DNA from: Galeruca laticollis
Lineage: Eukaryota; Arthropoda; Insecta; Coleoptera; Chrysomelidae
Direction of reading: 5' to 3'
NCBI GenBank assembly: GCA_963921935.1
Contig: OY998178.1
Span: forward strand, 43,826,951 to 43,890,950
DNA length: 64,000 nucleotides
Part shown: one piece after another, positions 1 through 11,320 of the stretch
Layout: each line of letters begins with the position of its first letter
Position numbering within the stretch: the stretch's first letter is position 1
Notes under the pieces: generated by a model
What the model saw: the letters and a program-made list of their open reading frames with translations, nothing else
Database searches by the model: none
Told to the model about the DNA's origin: nothing
Translations under genes and position numbers: made by a program

Positions 1-67
1 ATACACTTCGAATTCTTTGTAAAATTCAAGATAGTGAACAATCAAAGCGATCTTTGATGAAATTATC

Positions 68-379
68 ATGTACAGAAATGGACTCAACAATTTAATTGAA
101 GCATCTGAAACAAGACTCTTGTTAAAAATAGAAGAGGCGCAACAGAAAATCCACAAACTTAAACAAGAAAACGAAAGTTTGAAAGAAAAAGTGGAATATC
201 TTGAAAGAGAAAGTAAAAAGAAGAATCTTGTAGTATTCGGATTAAATAAGCCCGGTGAGGAAATACCGCTTGAATTCATTATCGATAATAATACAACAAG
301 TGTGTTAATGATTATCGAAATACAAATTTCTTCAATTTTGAGAAACAAATTGCTGTTTGGAAACCGCACGAGCGCGTAA
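68..379 (+). pseudogene. LINE ORF1 fragment (coiled coil)
   Basis: The 103-residue open frame starts with a lysine- and glutamate-rich coiled coil (about residues 20-50). The string KKKNLVVFGLN follows, which is typical of the start of the RNA-binding domain in ORF1 proteins of insect non-LTR retrotransposons. ORF1 proteins coat the LINE RNA. Only the N-terminal part is present: after about residue 65 the frame loses resemblance and ends beside a hairpin at 355-400. No reverse transcriptase follows, so this is a truncated remnant. The family call rests on the coiled coil plus that one motif. Confidence 0.5.
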
Positions 380-400
380 GTGCGAGTGTGGTATCCCTAA
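355..400. repeat. short imperfect hairpin with GAGCGCGTAA loop
   Basis: GGAAACCGCACG pairs imperfectly with the downstream GTGCGAGTGTGGTATCC around the loop GAGCGCGTAA. The complement of the loop reads TTACGCGCTC, close to the loop of the hairpin near 32.53 kb. It lies between the LINE scrap and the mariner remnant and may be part of a terminal repeat. Confidence 0.4.
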
Positions 401-426
401 ATTATTCTACATTCGAATGCTTCCCT

Positions 427-1122
427 TCAATATACTCGCCACATACATTTCCATACGTTTTTTCTATTGATCGAAGCAGTGCTAGAAGTCTTCTTTGGTG
501 AGGGCCTTTTTTGCTTTACCGCTTCCATCGACTCAAATCGGGTCCCTTTCAAAGCAGATTTTATTTTTTTATTCCAACGTCGTATCGAAAAATCCACGTT
601 TCGTCGCAAGTAATAACGTTTATCATCAATCTGGGATCTTCTTCAAACCTTTCAAGGAAATCTGAGCAGCCTCGTTGACGCAAGAGCTTTAGGTCAGGAG
701 TTATATTTTTTATCACCAACTTCGCACAGACTCTTGTCATGTGTAATTCCTTGTGTAAAATTTTTCTGACCGTTTCTTTATCGGCGTTTACAGCCTCGGC
801 AATCATCAGATGCTCATTCGACGATCTGCACGGACAATTTGGTTGATTTTGGTCACTGCTTCCGGCGTTGAAACAGTCACAAGGTGACCTGGGCGCTGGT
901 CATCTTCAGTGCTCTCTCGTCCTCACTAAAGCGCTTACACCACTCAAAAACAAGCGCGCGAGAATTGTCCCCATAGGCCTCTTGCAACAATTCATAGCAC
1001 TCAGTCGAATTATTTTTTAATTTAACGAGAAATTTGAGGTTGATACGTTGCACCTGTTTTTCATCACACGTGGTTTTCGGCACGAGAAAAAAACAGGTTT
1101 GTTTCAAACAGCTACTGCACAA
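427..1122 (-). pseudogene. mariner transposase remnant with internal deletion
   Basis: Read on the minus strand, three frame pieces follow the order of a mariner transposase. At 1122-877 is the N-terminal helix-turn-helix (QRINLKFLVKL, FEWCKRFSEDE). At 806-561 is the second helix-turn-helix and start of the catalytic domain (ADKETVRKILHKEL, then VITCDETWIF, whose D is the first catalytic aspartate). At 609-427 is a C-terminal piece (SALKGTRFESMEAVKQK). The middle of the catalytic domain, including the second and third acidic residues, is missing and the frames are shifted. It is a dead, internally deleted copy. Possible end repeats near 380-400 and 1175-1212 look weakly similar but I do not claim them. 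Confidence 0.8.
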
Positions 1123-1224
1123 ATTCTATAATAGTATGATAGTGACAGAAACGTGTTTTGGAACGTGCATAGATAAGATATGTAGATACCCAACGCACTA
1201 CTCCTTTTTTACGTCACCCGTCTA

Positions 1225-1995
1225 AGGCGTCCTCTAGGCGCGTAGTCTTGTTATTTAATAGCCAGACCTTGTACTCCCATTTTTCATACTTACAATTATA
1301 CTATTCAATGTGGTTTATTCCTTAATGTCACGAGTTAGCGTAGAATGGAAAAGTTTATTGATCAATCAAAAAGAGTTAAATACGTTAACAATCTGATAAT
1401 TTTTGATTGTGACTCGTATTTTCAAACTTATCACAACCAAACGCGAACTTTAGGAAATTACAAACTAATTTTCCATTTCCTCCATCTGTCGCAAACTTTT
1501 AAATATACTTACGCCTAGACTATACAACTCCAGCGTTGGCCCTGAATTTACAGCGCGGTGAATTATCTCGAATTTACGTCGAGCCAATTTAGGCCTAACA
1601 TTGGCACGTCCACCGACAACCTACCTATATCACTTGGATTAATGCATTTAACCAGATGAGGATAACTAGGGTTCAGGCCGTCTCTAATTGTTCTAGAAAA
1701 CTTTCATGTGAAATAAATAATGAGAAAGTATAAGCCGACAGAGATTAATTACGGTGAAAAGTTACACAAATACCATGACTAGGTGATTGTAGACAATGCC
1801 TTTCAGTCTAAATGATTATTTTATTAGTATTCATTGACTTAACACCAAAAAGATAAAAATGATAGAATTGGAAAAACTTCAAAGAAAGTATTGTGACAGA
1901 TAGAAAGATAGATTTATTAAATAGGACAGGAATGGGACAATAGGACAGGAATGTACATGCAATGTATAAGTATACAGTAAAAAAAAACAATATCA
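1225..1995. other. no gene recognised
   Basis: AT-rich sequence with short open frames only. I see no conserved coding motif, RNA gene or clear repeat. Confidence 0.5.
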
Positions 1996-1999
1996 TATA

Positions 2000-2464
2000 A
2001 TTAAATAAAATTTACATGAACAGCTCAAATAGCCACATTAATGAATGTTCGGAATTTCTAAGTTAAACAATTAAGTGAATATTGTGATTTTTAGGAAAAT
2101 TACTATATTTATATGGTGAGTGCTTTTGTGCAGATTACTATCAAGTATACCTTGACAATAGACTGTATACTTTAGAATAACGTTGTCGTAAAAAAGAAAG
2201 TCAACAAGAAACTACGATAACAACTAATTATCAACATAGCATAATTCTTTTTGAATTTGGTTTTCAAAAAGAATTTTTTAAAAAACAAACTACTTTATAT
2301 ACTTCTTAACAGTTGTAAGTCTAATATCATTCTAAATAAAATATGTACAAAATCTAAAAAGGAAAACATTTGCTGACATATTGAATTAAATATTTATATT
2401 ACACATTATTGTTATTGAAATTATTATTGAATCATCAAATACACGTTCCATAACTCCTCCATCC
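2000..2464 (-). repeat. probable 3' LTR region of the gypsy element
   Basis: On the minus strand, downstream of the env-like frame, a purine-rich tract (GGGGATGGAGG) is followed directly by AGTTATGGAACG. Errantivirus LTRs commonly begin AGT after such a polypurine tract. The outer LTR end is not determined, and I found no second copy of this sequence upstream of gag, so the LTR cannot be proved by a pair. The far limit given here is approximate. Confidence 0.4.
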
Positions 2465-2579
2465 CCAGATGGAACTCAAGTGTGTAACCTGGGTGGAGCA
2501 ACTTGGGCTTCATCATGTTCTGTTGTAGTTTCTTTTGGACTTCCATTTTTCTTGAATATATGAACAAGCTTCTATCTGT

Positions 2580-3975
2580 TTACACGACAAGGCAATAGAT
2601 AACAATTAATGATATTAATATGGAGTTTGCACCAATGGACCAATCGAATCGTTTTCTTAAGTGAAGTTCTGGTAATGTTTCTTCTAATTCTCGCTGTTGA
2701 ATCTTATGGATTTCATCGAGGTGGATTTTTTCTAATTCTAGTCTTCTTACAGGTGTTGTGTGAATTGTAATTTCTTCAATTTCTTTTAAAGCTATAGGGT
2801 AACCAATTAGTAGTCCCTTTTCATTACTGTAGGTGAACCTGGTAGTACTTATAGCGCACTGGGGTGGTACTTTGATTAGGTAAGTACCTTTTAGTGTGAC
2901 AACGTCGTTTTCGTTACAAGTAAGCTGGACTTTCTGAGTTTCAGGAAAAACTCCAATATGGTGACCACTGTTGATTTCTTCTACGATTTGGCTGCTTATT
3001 TTAACAGGTACTTGTTGGCACTTTACTGTTGTGGGTTGGACTGATAGTAATGACGTTATACAGTCGACATCTTTTCCTATAGGAAGTAATTGCTTATGGA
3101 GGCACAGGAAATTGGGCTGTAAATCGAAGCACTCTTCTTCTTGGTACTGATAGTATTCGTTGCTCAAGAGTAGGCAGACAGAAGGAGGGATTATTATACT
3201 TTAGTTGGTATTGGGTACATCCTAAAGGTGACAAAGGTCGACAGTGTTTTGATTAACCAAAGGAAAATCTAGTGAAAACATTAATTTATTATTTGAGTAA
3301 TGTACTTTTGTTTCTACTACTCTGTAATATTTTAAAATTTCATTGTCTAGAAATAACATTTGTGAATTAGTATGGATCTTAGACATCTCTAAAATTATTT
3401 CTTTTAAATCTACTAAATTAACTATACTATGATGAAGAATGTTTAAATTAGCAAAACTAATCGCATTTTCTATATCCGCTAAAAATGCAGACAAAGAATC
3501 TAAGTTTATTTTTATTTGATTAAAAATTGCTTGAAATTCAATATAAAGGTCTTGATTAAATTCTGTTTCATTGAAAACCGCTGTAAGTAATTCAATCTTG
3601 CTTACTATGCGATTTTGCTTTTCCGTTATACTATCTAATGTCTTGTGTACATTTTGCATTAATTTTGAGTTCACTGAAATGTGACTATTAATTTTCTCTA
3701 TTATTTGATTTTCGTTGTTTTCAAGTTGAACAATATTATTATAAATATCTTTTGCATCTTCTTGGTCCATATTACCAGTAATGCTTTTGATAAATGTTCC
3801 TAAAGGAGAAAATAATGCTCTTTTACTTTTTACTTGTGGAAAAATAGCGTTTAACTTATTATTGACGTAAATAACCTCGTATTCTAAATGTATATAAGTT
3901 TCTAGTATTTTAGTAATTATTATAGGGTGACTTTTCTCTAATAATCTTTTGAATTCATAAAATTTGTTAGTTACC
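2580..3975 (-). pseudogene. errantivirus-like env (F-type) gene, interrupted
   Basis: This is the third gene of the minus-strand gypsy element. The frame opens after a TAG near 3975, passes a basic KSKR site that fits a furin-type cleavage position, then a segment resembling a fusion peptide and a long helical region, and ends with a hydrophobic stretch (about the last 18 residues) suitable as a membrane anchor. These are features of baculovirus F-like envelope proteins of errantiviruses. Two in-frame stops, TAG at 3222-3224 and TAA at 3201-3203, split it. No ATG precedes the basic site; the first is at 3770. This fits translation from a spliced leader, as known for errantivirus env, but I cannot show the splice. 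No signal peptide is visible in this frame. Confidence 0.65.
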
Positions 3976-4083
3976 TAGACTACTTGTTCTTTTATTGATT
4001 TTGTAGGAATATAGTGTGAGAAGGTGTGGGAGGCTGTTTTGATTTTTGCGGTACCTATTTTGAACGGAAGAACTCCGGGGTTC

Positions 4084-7000
4084 TTATTCAGATTCTGGAT
4101 CTCTATTTTCTGGCTCATTATCAGAGGGAGGATTATTAACCTGTGAAAAATCGGTAGATAATTTTCTGGGAGGTTTAAAAATCTGTTTATGATAAGTATT
4201 GTAAGGTGTAGTAACTGTAAGGTCTTGTGATTTAATAACATGTTCTGGCTTATATGGTGGTTTCGTTTTTGATTGTCTTTCGGTTTGTTTTTTGTAGGCA
4301 ATTGTACCTGGTTGTATGTCTGGAGGTTCTTGTCTCTTTTCATTTAGTTTTTCAATAATTTTTGATTTATTTTCAGTCATTGTTTTGTTCGGATTTTTAT
4401 AAATATCTATCATTGTCTGTTTGTGTTCGTTAAGTTTCAAATTAATCATTTCTGCATTACTATCAATTTCGATAGGATTTTCTAATTGAAGGTGTCCTAG
4501 TAATAGATCTATAGGTTTATATTTTGTAGCTGAGTGAATAGAGTTATTATAACCGATTACTGCATAGAATAATTTTTCAAATGGGTTTAATTTTGGGCGT
4601 GTGATTGAGAGTGTTCTCATATGTTCGTGTAAAGTGGAATGAAATCTTTCGACTATAGCGTTACTATTTGGATTGAGGGGTAACGTAAAATGCCAATTGA
4701 TTTTGTAAAGTTTTACGAAATCTTTTAAAATGTTTTGAAGAAATTCTGAACCGTTATCCGAGATGATATTTTCTGGAATTTTATAGGATGCTATGAATTG
4801 TACTAGGCCTTGATATATGTGTAGAGCTGTGATGCTTGGAATTATATAAGCTTGACCGTATTTTGAGAAACTATCGCATATCGTTAGTGCTATGGAATTT
4901 TCGAATTTGAAAGTGTCTATATGTATTGTTTCGAAAGGTTTTTTGGGTGTTGGCGTTAGTTGAAGTTTGACAAGTGGAGGATGTCTTTCGTATTTTACTT
5001 GTTGACAAATGGGACAACTGTTTATGAAATTTTTCACATTTTCGTGTAACTTAGGCCAATAGAATTTAGTTTTGAGTTGATTTATAGTTTCTTGAATACC
5101 ACGCTGATTGGTTATACCTTCGTGCTGTTCTTTTATTAGTTCCTGTTGTCTTTTGTCTCTAGTAACATCTACTAATAATTTATTTGTTTTTGAAAGTTTA
5201 AATGCAGAGTGTTTGAATACTTGATGGATAAAATTACACATATTTTTAAATAAGCTTTCATTTTCGTCGTTTTGAAAATAAAAAGCATACTGTTTCTTTG
5301 GTACACCATATTCTTTAAGAAATTTATTATTTGAGATTGAAATGATTCTACTGTTACATATATTTTCCATCTAGTTCTTACGTGAGTTTCAAAAAGTTTT
5401 CTAATTTCTTGTCTAGGATTTCTGTCTACTTTAATTATGATAATTTGGTTGAGAGAGTTATTTAAAGGAGTTTCAGTGATGTGAATACCTAAAATAGGAT
5501 TTTCTAAACTCGTATGTATTGTCGTAATGTCGGTGGGATCAAATTCTGCGAGAACAGATTGAATGTCAAGGTCGGTTATCTCTGGGTTTCTGTTATCTTG
5601 AGGAGGATTGTCTAGGTCAGTTTTGTTGTTGGTGTTGAGTTCCGAAGATAGTGGTTGTTGTGTTAATAATTCGTCAAATTCTGTCATAAAGTCTATAATA
5701 GGTAATTTGGATGTGCTTGATTCAATAGGATGAATTTCAATTCTACTTAAAGCATCAGGATTGCTATTAGATGTGCCTTTTCGATATATAACTTGATAGT
5801 CAGATTCTTCTAATCGTAATCTCCATCGAACAAGACAAGAGTTTTGTTCTTTGAGGGACATAAGCCATTGAAGAGGTTTGTGATCTGTAACGATTTTGAA
5901 TTTACGTCCAAAAAGATAAGGTCTGAAGTATTTCGTAGCATAAACAATTGCAAGCAATTCTTTTTTAATAGTTGAATAGTTGGATTCCGATTCATTAAGA
6001 GTTCTGGGGGCAGATGCAATAGGTTTGTCATGAGGAATTTGTCCTTGAGATAGGACGGCACCGATGGCGACGTTACTTGCATCTGTAGTAACTATGAAAT
6101 CTTTCGTAAAGTCGGGATAAATAAGAATGGGATCATTGGTCAGTAAAGATTCACAATCTTCAAATGCTTTTATGTACAACGGATTATTGATATCGATACT
6201 AGCTCCTTTTTTTAGACAACGAGTGAATGGCTTTGTAATATGAGCGAAATTTCTGATGAACTTTCTGTAATAACCAACTAAACCGAGAAATGATTTAATC
6301 TCTTCGGTTGTTTTGGGAATAGGATAATTTAGAATAGCATTGACTTTATCGGGGTTTGGTTTAACACCGTCTGGATTGATTACGTGACCTAAAAAGGATA
6401 CTTCTTTTCTTAAAAATTCTGATTTATCTAATTGCGCTTTAAAGTTACTGTCTCTTAATTTTTGGAATATTTTCTTTAAGTTGACTATATGTTCTTGGAG
6501 TGACGTTGAGAAAACAATTATGTCATCCATATATACAAAGCAAATTTTATTTTGGAGTTCTTTTAAGATATTGTCCATGACACGCTGAAATGTAGCTGGT
6601 CCATTTTTTAATCCAAATGGCATTCTTACATATTCAAAATGTCCACCTTCTACGTTAAAAGCAGTTTTCTGAATATCATCAGGATGCATTTCGATTTGAT
6701 GAAAGCCACTTGCGAGATCTAGGGTTGAGAAGTATTGACAGCGACCTAGTCTGTCGAGTATATTATTTATTTGGGGAATAGGATATTTATCGTCAATTGT
6801 TTTTTCGTTTATTTTCCTGTAGTCCACCACTATTCGCCATTTCTGTTTTCCAGATGCGTCTGGTTTTTCACTTACGATCCAGATAGGACTACTCCACGGG
6901 GAATCGCTCGGTCTGATGATACCTTGTTCTAACATTTCATACATTTGACGCTCTACTTCTGGTTTATGAATATATGGGTATCTATATGTTTTCGAATAAA

Positions 7001-7843
7001 CTGGTATTTCGTCTGTGGTTTTTATTCTATGCTTAACTTGATTAGTGAAAGTCAGTTTTGAATTACTTGTATGGAGAATGTCAGAAAATTCTTTACAAAT
7101 TTTTTCTAATTGCAACTTTTCCTCAAAATTTAAATGACTTGTTCTAATGTTTTCAGTAATATCGAATGGTTCTAAATTTTGATTACTTTTAATAGACATA
7201 TTAAAAATTTCTAAGTCGTTTGTAAATAGTTGAACTTTTATTGGGTTATACAAATAAACTTCTTGAACTTCATCAGTATCATTTATGATTTCTATGGGTG
7301 CATAACAATTAATTGCTTCGGAGATACCTTCTTTAATTTTACAGTTGAATACTTTTAATTGGGGAACAATAATAATTCTAGAATTTACTGAGACAGGAAT
7401 TTTAGCAGATTCTATCGTGTGGGGTTCAATTTTTGCAAAAAATAATAATTTACCATTTGCTTCGTAATGACTTAATGGTAATTTTGCTGTCGGTGTTTTC
7501 AGTAAAGAATTGTTTAAGTCGAGTTCTACACATAAATCTTTTAATGTTTCGTATCCGATTAAACCATCGAAGCAATGATGGAAATTGAATAAATAGAATT
7601 TTATTTTTTCATTACAGTTAAATTCGGGGAATGCCGGAATTTTAGCACATTGGTCTCGAGAAGTTGTTTGAAATATTGAGCTAATCGTGAACGGCTCGTT
7701 TTCGATACAATCTTCAAAATATTGTTGGGCAATTTCTGGATTTAGGAATGATTTAGTAGCACCTGTATCAACTAATAATTTAAGAGGAGGATCTGATATT
7801 TTTACGTAAGGAAGGTCTTTACGGTCATATAGAGAATGTAATT
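4084..7843 (-). pseudogene. gypsy pol: protease, reverse transcriptase, RNase H, integrase
   Basis: Ty3/gypsy polyprotein on the minus strand. The protease active site DTGA lies at about 7758-7769 (LLVDTGATKSF) and is in the same frame as the reverse transcriptase, with no stop between. Reverse transcriptase motifs include FSTLDLASG, MPFGLKNGPATFQ and the catalytic YMDD at about 6522-6533. RNase H follows with TTDASNVAIGAVLSQ and TDHKPLQWL. Near 5370 the frame shifts by one, and the integrase continues in another frame (5370-4084) with an HHCC zinc finger (SCPICQQ), IHID and SDNGSEF as catalytic aspartates, and the glutamate in AIVERFHS. All catalytic residues are visible, so the frameshift is the main lesion. 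Gag lies in the neighbouring frame upstream, and pol would be entered by a -1 shift. Confidence 0.9.
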
Positions 7844-9034
7844 CTATGTTTGGTTTTCTGTTGGGCTTTCATTTGAGAATTCTATGTCATGAATATTGTT
7901 AGAATCTTCGTCATTATTTTCGTAGTTAAAATAATCTGTATTAGTATTATCTAAATTTTGAGAATTATATGTGTCATAGTAATAGTCAGAATTTTGTTCC
8001 ATATGATATAATTGTTCTGAGGTAAATGTTGGTCGAGATTGAGGCCTAAAGAAATTGTGATTTGTTGAGGGTTGATTGTGGGTTGTTCTCCTTGTGGCTG
8101 TAGATATACCACTCATTGGAACGGGTCTAGATTGATTTTGATATTGATTAGTTTGTTTCCAAACATTTGTTGGAGGTTTTGGGGGACCAAAAACTTGTCG
8201 ATTACTTGAGAATCGTTGTGGGACACTTGGGCGTGGCTGAATATTTACTGGACCTCTAGGAAAATTATTTTTTGTAGCCGCATTCGGCGTAAATTGGGGC
8301 GGAACTTGATGAGCAGTTTGATAACTATGAGTGTTCATGACTGGATATTTATTGATGGGGAAATTCGGACGTAATTGAATATGTTGATTGGTTCTGAAAT
8401 TTGAATTATATTTTTATACGGCTTTAGGTCTATGATTATGATCTGAATTTCTTTGTAAGTATCTAATATTATTTTCAGCAACTATAAATTGCCTAGCTTC
8501 AGCTATTGTTGACGGTCGCATTGCACGTATAGTAGCACCTAGGGGTTCTTTTAACCCAGCAAGGAAAATTTTTAAAGCGTGAATATTATAAAATTCTTGT
8601 TTCACTATGTTTATAGCATTTTCTCCGTGTGTATCTAAATAATTGTGAAGAGCACTTAAATTACTCATTACTCTTGTATAAAAATGTAACGCGTCTTCTG
8701 TATTAGTTTGTCTTAATTGATCTAAATCGAATAAAAGGCCATTTTCGTCACGTTGATCTCCAAAATGAGATATAAGAGCAGATTTGACTGACTTCCAGTC
8801 TTTATTAATACATATACTATATACTTCCCTAGCATTACCAACTAATTTGGAATATATACCATAAATTATACTAATATTTTGTACACAGTTTTCGCTACCT
8901 GGCATTCTATCCCAATTAGTATTAATAATAGTATTTGCAGTTTCTAGAAATGATGATAACTCTAATGAGTTACCGTCAAATCTTGGTACTATTTCTAACA
9001 ATTTTGGTTCGAATTTTGGAGGAGGTAACGCCAT
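7844..9034 (-). pseudogene. gypsy gag gene with one premature stop
   Basis: Two open pieces, 9034-8414 and 8338-7844, are in the same frame and are separated by an in-frame TAA at 8414-8416. The first piece (206 residues, starting MALPPPKFEP) has the helical capsid-like composition of gypsy Gag, including FLAGLKEPLG and the AEARQFIVAE region near its end. The second is rich in Q, N, P and R, as in the nucleic-acid-binding tail of errantiviral Gag, without a CCHC knuckle. The gag stop (TAG, 7844-7846) lies inside the open pol frame, which is -1 relative to gag. That is the usual gypsy arrangement. Confidence 0.75.
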
Positions 9035-9035
9035 A

Positions 9036-9356
9036 TTATCGTCTAAAATATCGAATGAATCTGTTATCGATAAATTTAATAAAGGAATTTGAAAGATCTA
9101 ATTCTATTTCGTTTCCAATACTAAAGCTATACACACTTTCGTTAATGTCCTCTATGGAGTTAGCGACAAGTGAGGAGAATGACATAGACAGGATAAATAC
9201 AATAAAAGGAAATGAGCAACTTACAGTATTGTAGCTGTCTTCACCATAACTTGACTTCAGTTCTTCTTCTGGATTCTGGAGCACTTTTTTCAAGATTTCG
9301 TACGGAGCGACGAAATTCGTTACTGAACAAACGATTGGAACCGAAGGAATATTCAT
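9036..9356 (-). other. open frame containing a good splice donor; exon-like or leader
   Basis: A 106-residue open frame lies between the broken LINE endonuclease and gypsy gag. Its first part (IPSVPIVCSVTNFVAPYEIL to SSYGEDSYN) has protein-like composition and ends at CTACAATACT|GTAAGTTGC, a near-ideal splice donor at about 9222-9227. Beyond the donor the frame encodes a hydrophobic run (FPFIVFILSMSFSSLVA) that resembles a signal peptide. Two readings are possible. It may be a host exon fragment; the ELKSSYGEDSYN part reminds me weakly of the C-terminal region of short-chain dehydrogenases. Or it may be the 5' leader of the gypsy element. Neither is proved. Confidence 0.3.
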
Positions 9357-9836
9357 ATTTGTTTAATAAGTTGTGTAATACATGTTCAAAATTCGCGAGA
9401 AACAGATCAATGCTGCCTTCACCAGATCTGTATAGTGCTATAACTAAGATTTTCATTGATGGCAAGTAAATTGCCGTAAATTCTGAATTTTGTTCGCTGT
9501 TAAAGTCGTCCAAATTAATTGAGCTAAACTTTAAACTATCATTGTTTTCTTTCACGTAAATAGCTAGGCCTCCATGAATTTTATTACTACGGCAAAAAAA
9601 GGTAGCCAATGTATATCCAGATATATTGATATGTTGAAGACAGCTCTCAGTTTGCCAGTGTTCAGAGAAACAAACAATATCAAAATGATGATCAGAAGGA
9701 AAAGCGTTTATTGTTTCCACTTTATTAGAGATGCACTGAATATTAATATGAAACATACTTACCGCACTCTGCTGATTACACCTTTCTAACACACTAAGAA
9801 CATTGGTTGTATTAAAATTATTTAAATTGTTCGAAT
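9357..9836 (-). pseudogene. LINE endonuclease (APE-type), 3' truncated
   Basis: The minus-strand frame 9792 downward matches the N-terminal half of an APE-type endonuclease of CR1/Jockey-type LINEs: FHINIQCISNKVETI, then FDIVCFSEHWQ (with the catalytic glutamate), GGLAIYVKEN and VIALYRSGEGSIDLFL. It stops resembling the family near 9360, before the GDFN and SDH motifs, where the sequence passes into the exon-like frame. ORF1 of the same element lies just upstream in the reading direction. The enzyme nicks target DNA for reverse transcription; this copy lacks the rest of the endonuclease and all of the reverse transcriptase. Confidence 0.7.
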
Positions 9837-10787
9837 TTACATTTCCTCGTCGGTCGTCTGGTGTTGGTGAAAATTTCTTTTAAAATTAAATCTTCTTACA
9901 GCTGCTTCTTTGGGCCAAATATGCGGGTTATAAACTTGGTCTATATTCTCAAAGGGAAAAGACACTTTGAATGTGGATGCGTATTCATTTTTATTCCATT
10001 CAACACAGGAAAAGAATACGTCAGGAACTGATTGTTTAAGAAAGTCTAAAAGATCATTTGAAGTCATGTCGGCACTTATGCGAGAGACATGTACATGTCC
10101 TTGTCGTGCAATGGTCTTGAATTTTGAAACATCATTGCTTCCAATAATCGGTTTATATTTATTTATGCTGGCGTTTTTTTGAGAGAGATTCCCATTGGAA
10201 TTCCCCGTATTAATTGTGTTTATGTTTACAAATGGTTTTTGTACATATTTTTGTAAAGTTGGCTTTTGGATAGTGGTCGATTTATATTTATCAGTACTAG
10301 TTTTGGTACCTTGATTGTTTGTGGCGAATATATTGTTTGAGACAGGTTTTTTGTGGTTCCGAATGTTTGTATAGTTCGAATTTACGCAGTTGACATTGTT
10401 GCCAGTAGATGCCTCTGCTGTATTCAGATTATCAAAAGGATTATGATAATTACATTGCTCAAGCAACAAAATCTAGCTTTCCTGTTCCTCTGTACGTTTT
10501 TCCAGGTGAAAAGAAAGTTTACTTACAGATACAAGTTCACTCTTAACTGCATTGAAGTCTTTTAAGAGGTGATCACACTGTGCACATGTAGCTTTTTTGA
10601 GGTTAACTTGATTACCTTCTGACTTCTTCACATTAGATACAGTGTAACTTAAACTTTCCACATAGTCTAACAGTTGCACATTATTCACACCCGAGGGAAG
10701 TTTAAAATTTATAATTATGTCAATTAGTTCATTCTTTTTGAGTTTATTCAGTTCTGCTGTTAACAACACAACTTCAACGTCCGCCAT
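9837..10787 (-). pseudogene. LINE ORF1 with one in-frame stop
   Basis: Two pieces, 10787-10473 and 10469-9837, share one frame and are split by a TAG at 10473-10475. The first begins MADVEVVLLTAELNKLKK and contains a helical region with CAQCDHLL. The second ends in an RRM-like domain (VHVSRISADMTSNDLLDFLK, then FPFENIDQVYNPHIWPKEAA and VRRFNFKRN), typical of ORF1 in insect CR1/Jockey-type LINEs. The likely start is the ATG at 10787. ORF1 ends at 9837 and the endonuclease frame opens just downstream. Together these are the 5' half of one element. Confidence 0.7.
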
Positions 10788-10904
10788 CTTTTTTGTGTAC
10801 TATATTGGAGATATTCCTGAGTTTCCGTCATTTATTGATATGTTCGATGTATTGATTCACAATCATATCAAGTAAAATTTAAAAGTTTAATTATTTTAGA
10901 TCAT

Positions 10905-11320
10905 CATTTCAAGGTTCGGCATTTCTTATCGTTAAACATTTTCAAAAATATAACTACGATCTTGCTTATGGTGCGTTGCGTAAACGGTTTAATAAAACTA
11001 GAAAATTTGTCATAGCGCATTAGACGGTTCTTGATAAATATCCAAAACTTATTTCTGATTACCATACAGAGTTACAGCGCTTGTTGATAACTTTTGATGT
11101 CAATTGGGAAGCTTCAAAAAATTTTGATTTTCCTGTCGATAAATGGGATTTCATTCTTGTTCATATGATTTTAAAGCGATTGTCTTATATTTGTACTTAT
11201 TCAGACGATTAATTTCCTACTTTCAAAGAATTATTTAATTTTCTCACGCGAAATGTGGAGGCTTTGTTATATGTTAATGATAATTCTTCAATTCAAAAAC
11301 CTAGAATTAAACATGTTTCC
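10905..11320 (+). pseudogene. BEL/Pao gag fragment
   Basis: Translation of the plus strand gives AYGALRKRFNKTRKFVIAH, then a stop, then YHTELQRLL, PVDKWDFILVHMILKRL, a second stop, and PTFKELFNFLTRNVEALL. This order fits the conserved Gag region of BEL/Pao retrotransposons: LLKKRFG-like, then PVDHWD, ILKKLD, and PTFxELxxFLxxRxxAL. At least two in-frame stops are present. No protease, reverse transcriptase or LTR follows. It is a short remnant and the call rests on motif order. Confidence 0.6.

Noticed and set aside
1808..1996. 62-codon minus-strand frame rich in F, L, I and Y, resembling a membrane protein
   Set aside because: It is what AT-rich noncoding DNA gives when read in that frame. 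There are no motifs and no conserved pattern.
3975..4343. 122-codon minus-strand frame overlapping the integrase end
   Set aside because: It lies in another frame of the gypsy pol and env junction and is an antiphase shadow of the coding sequence.
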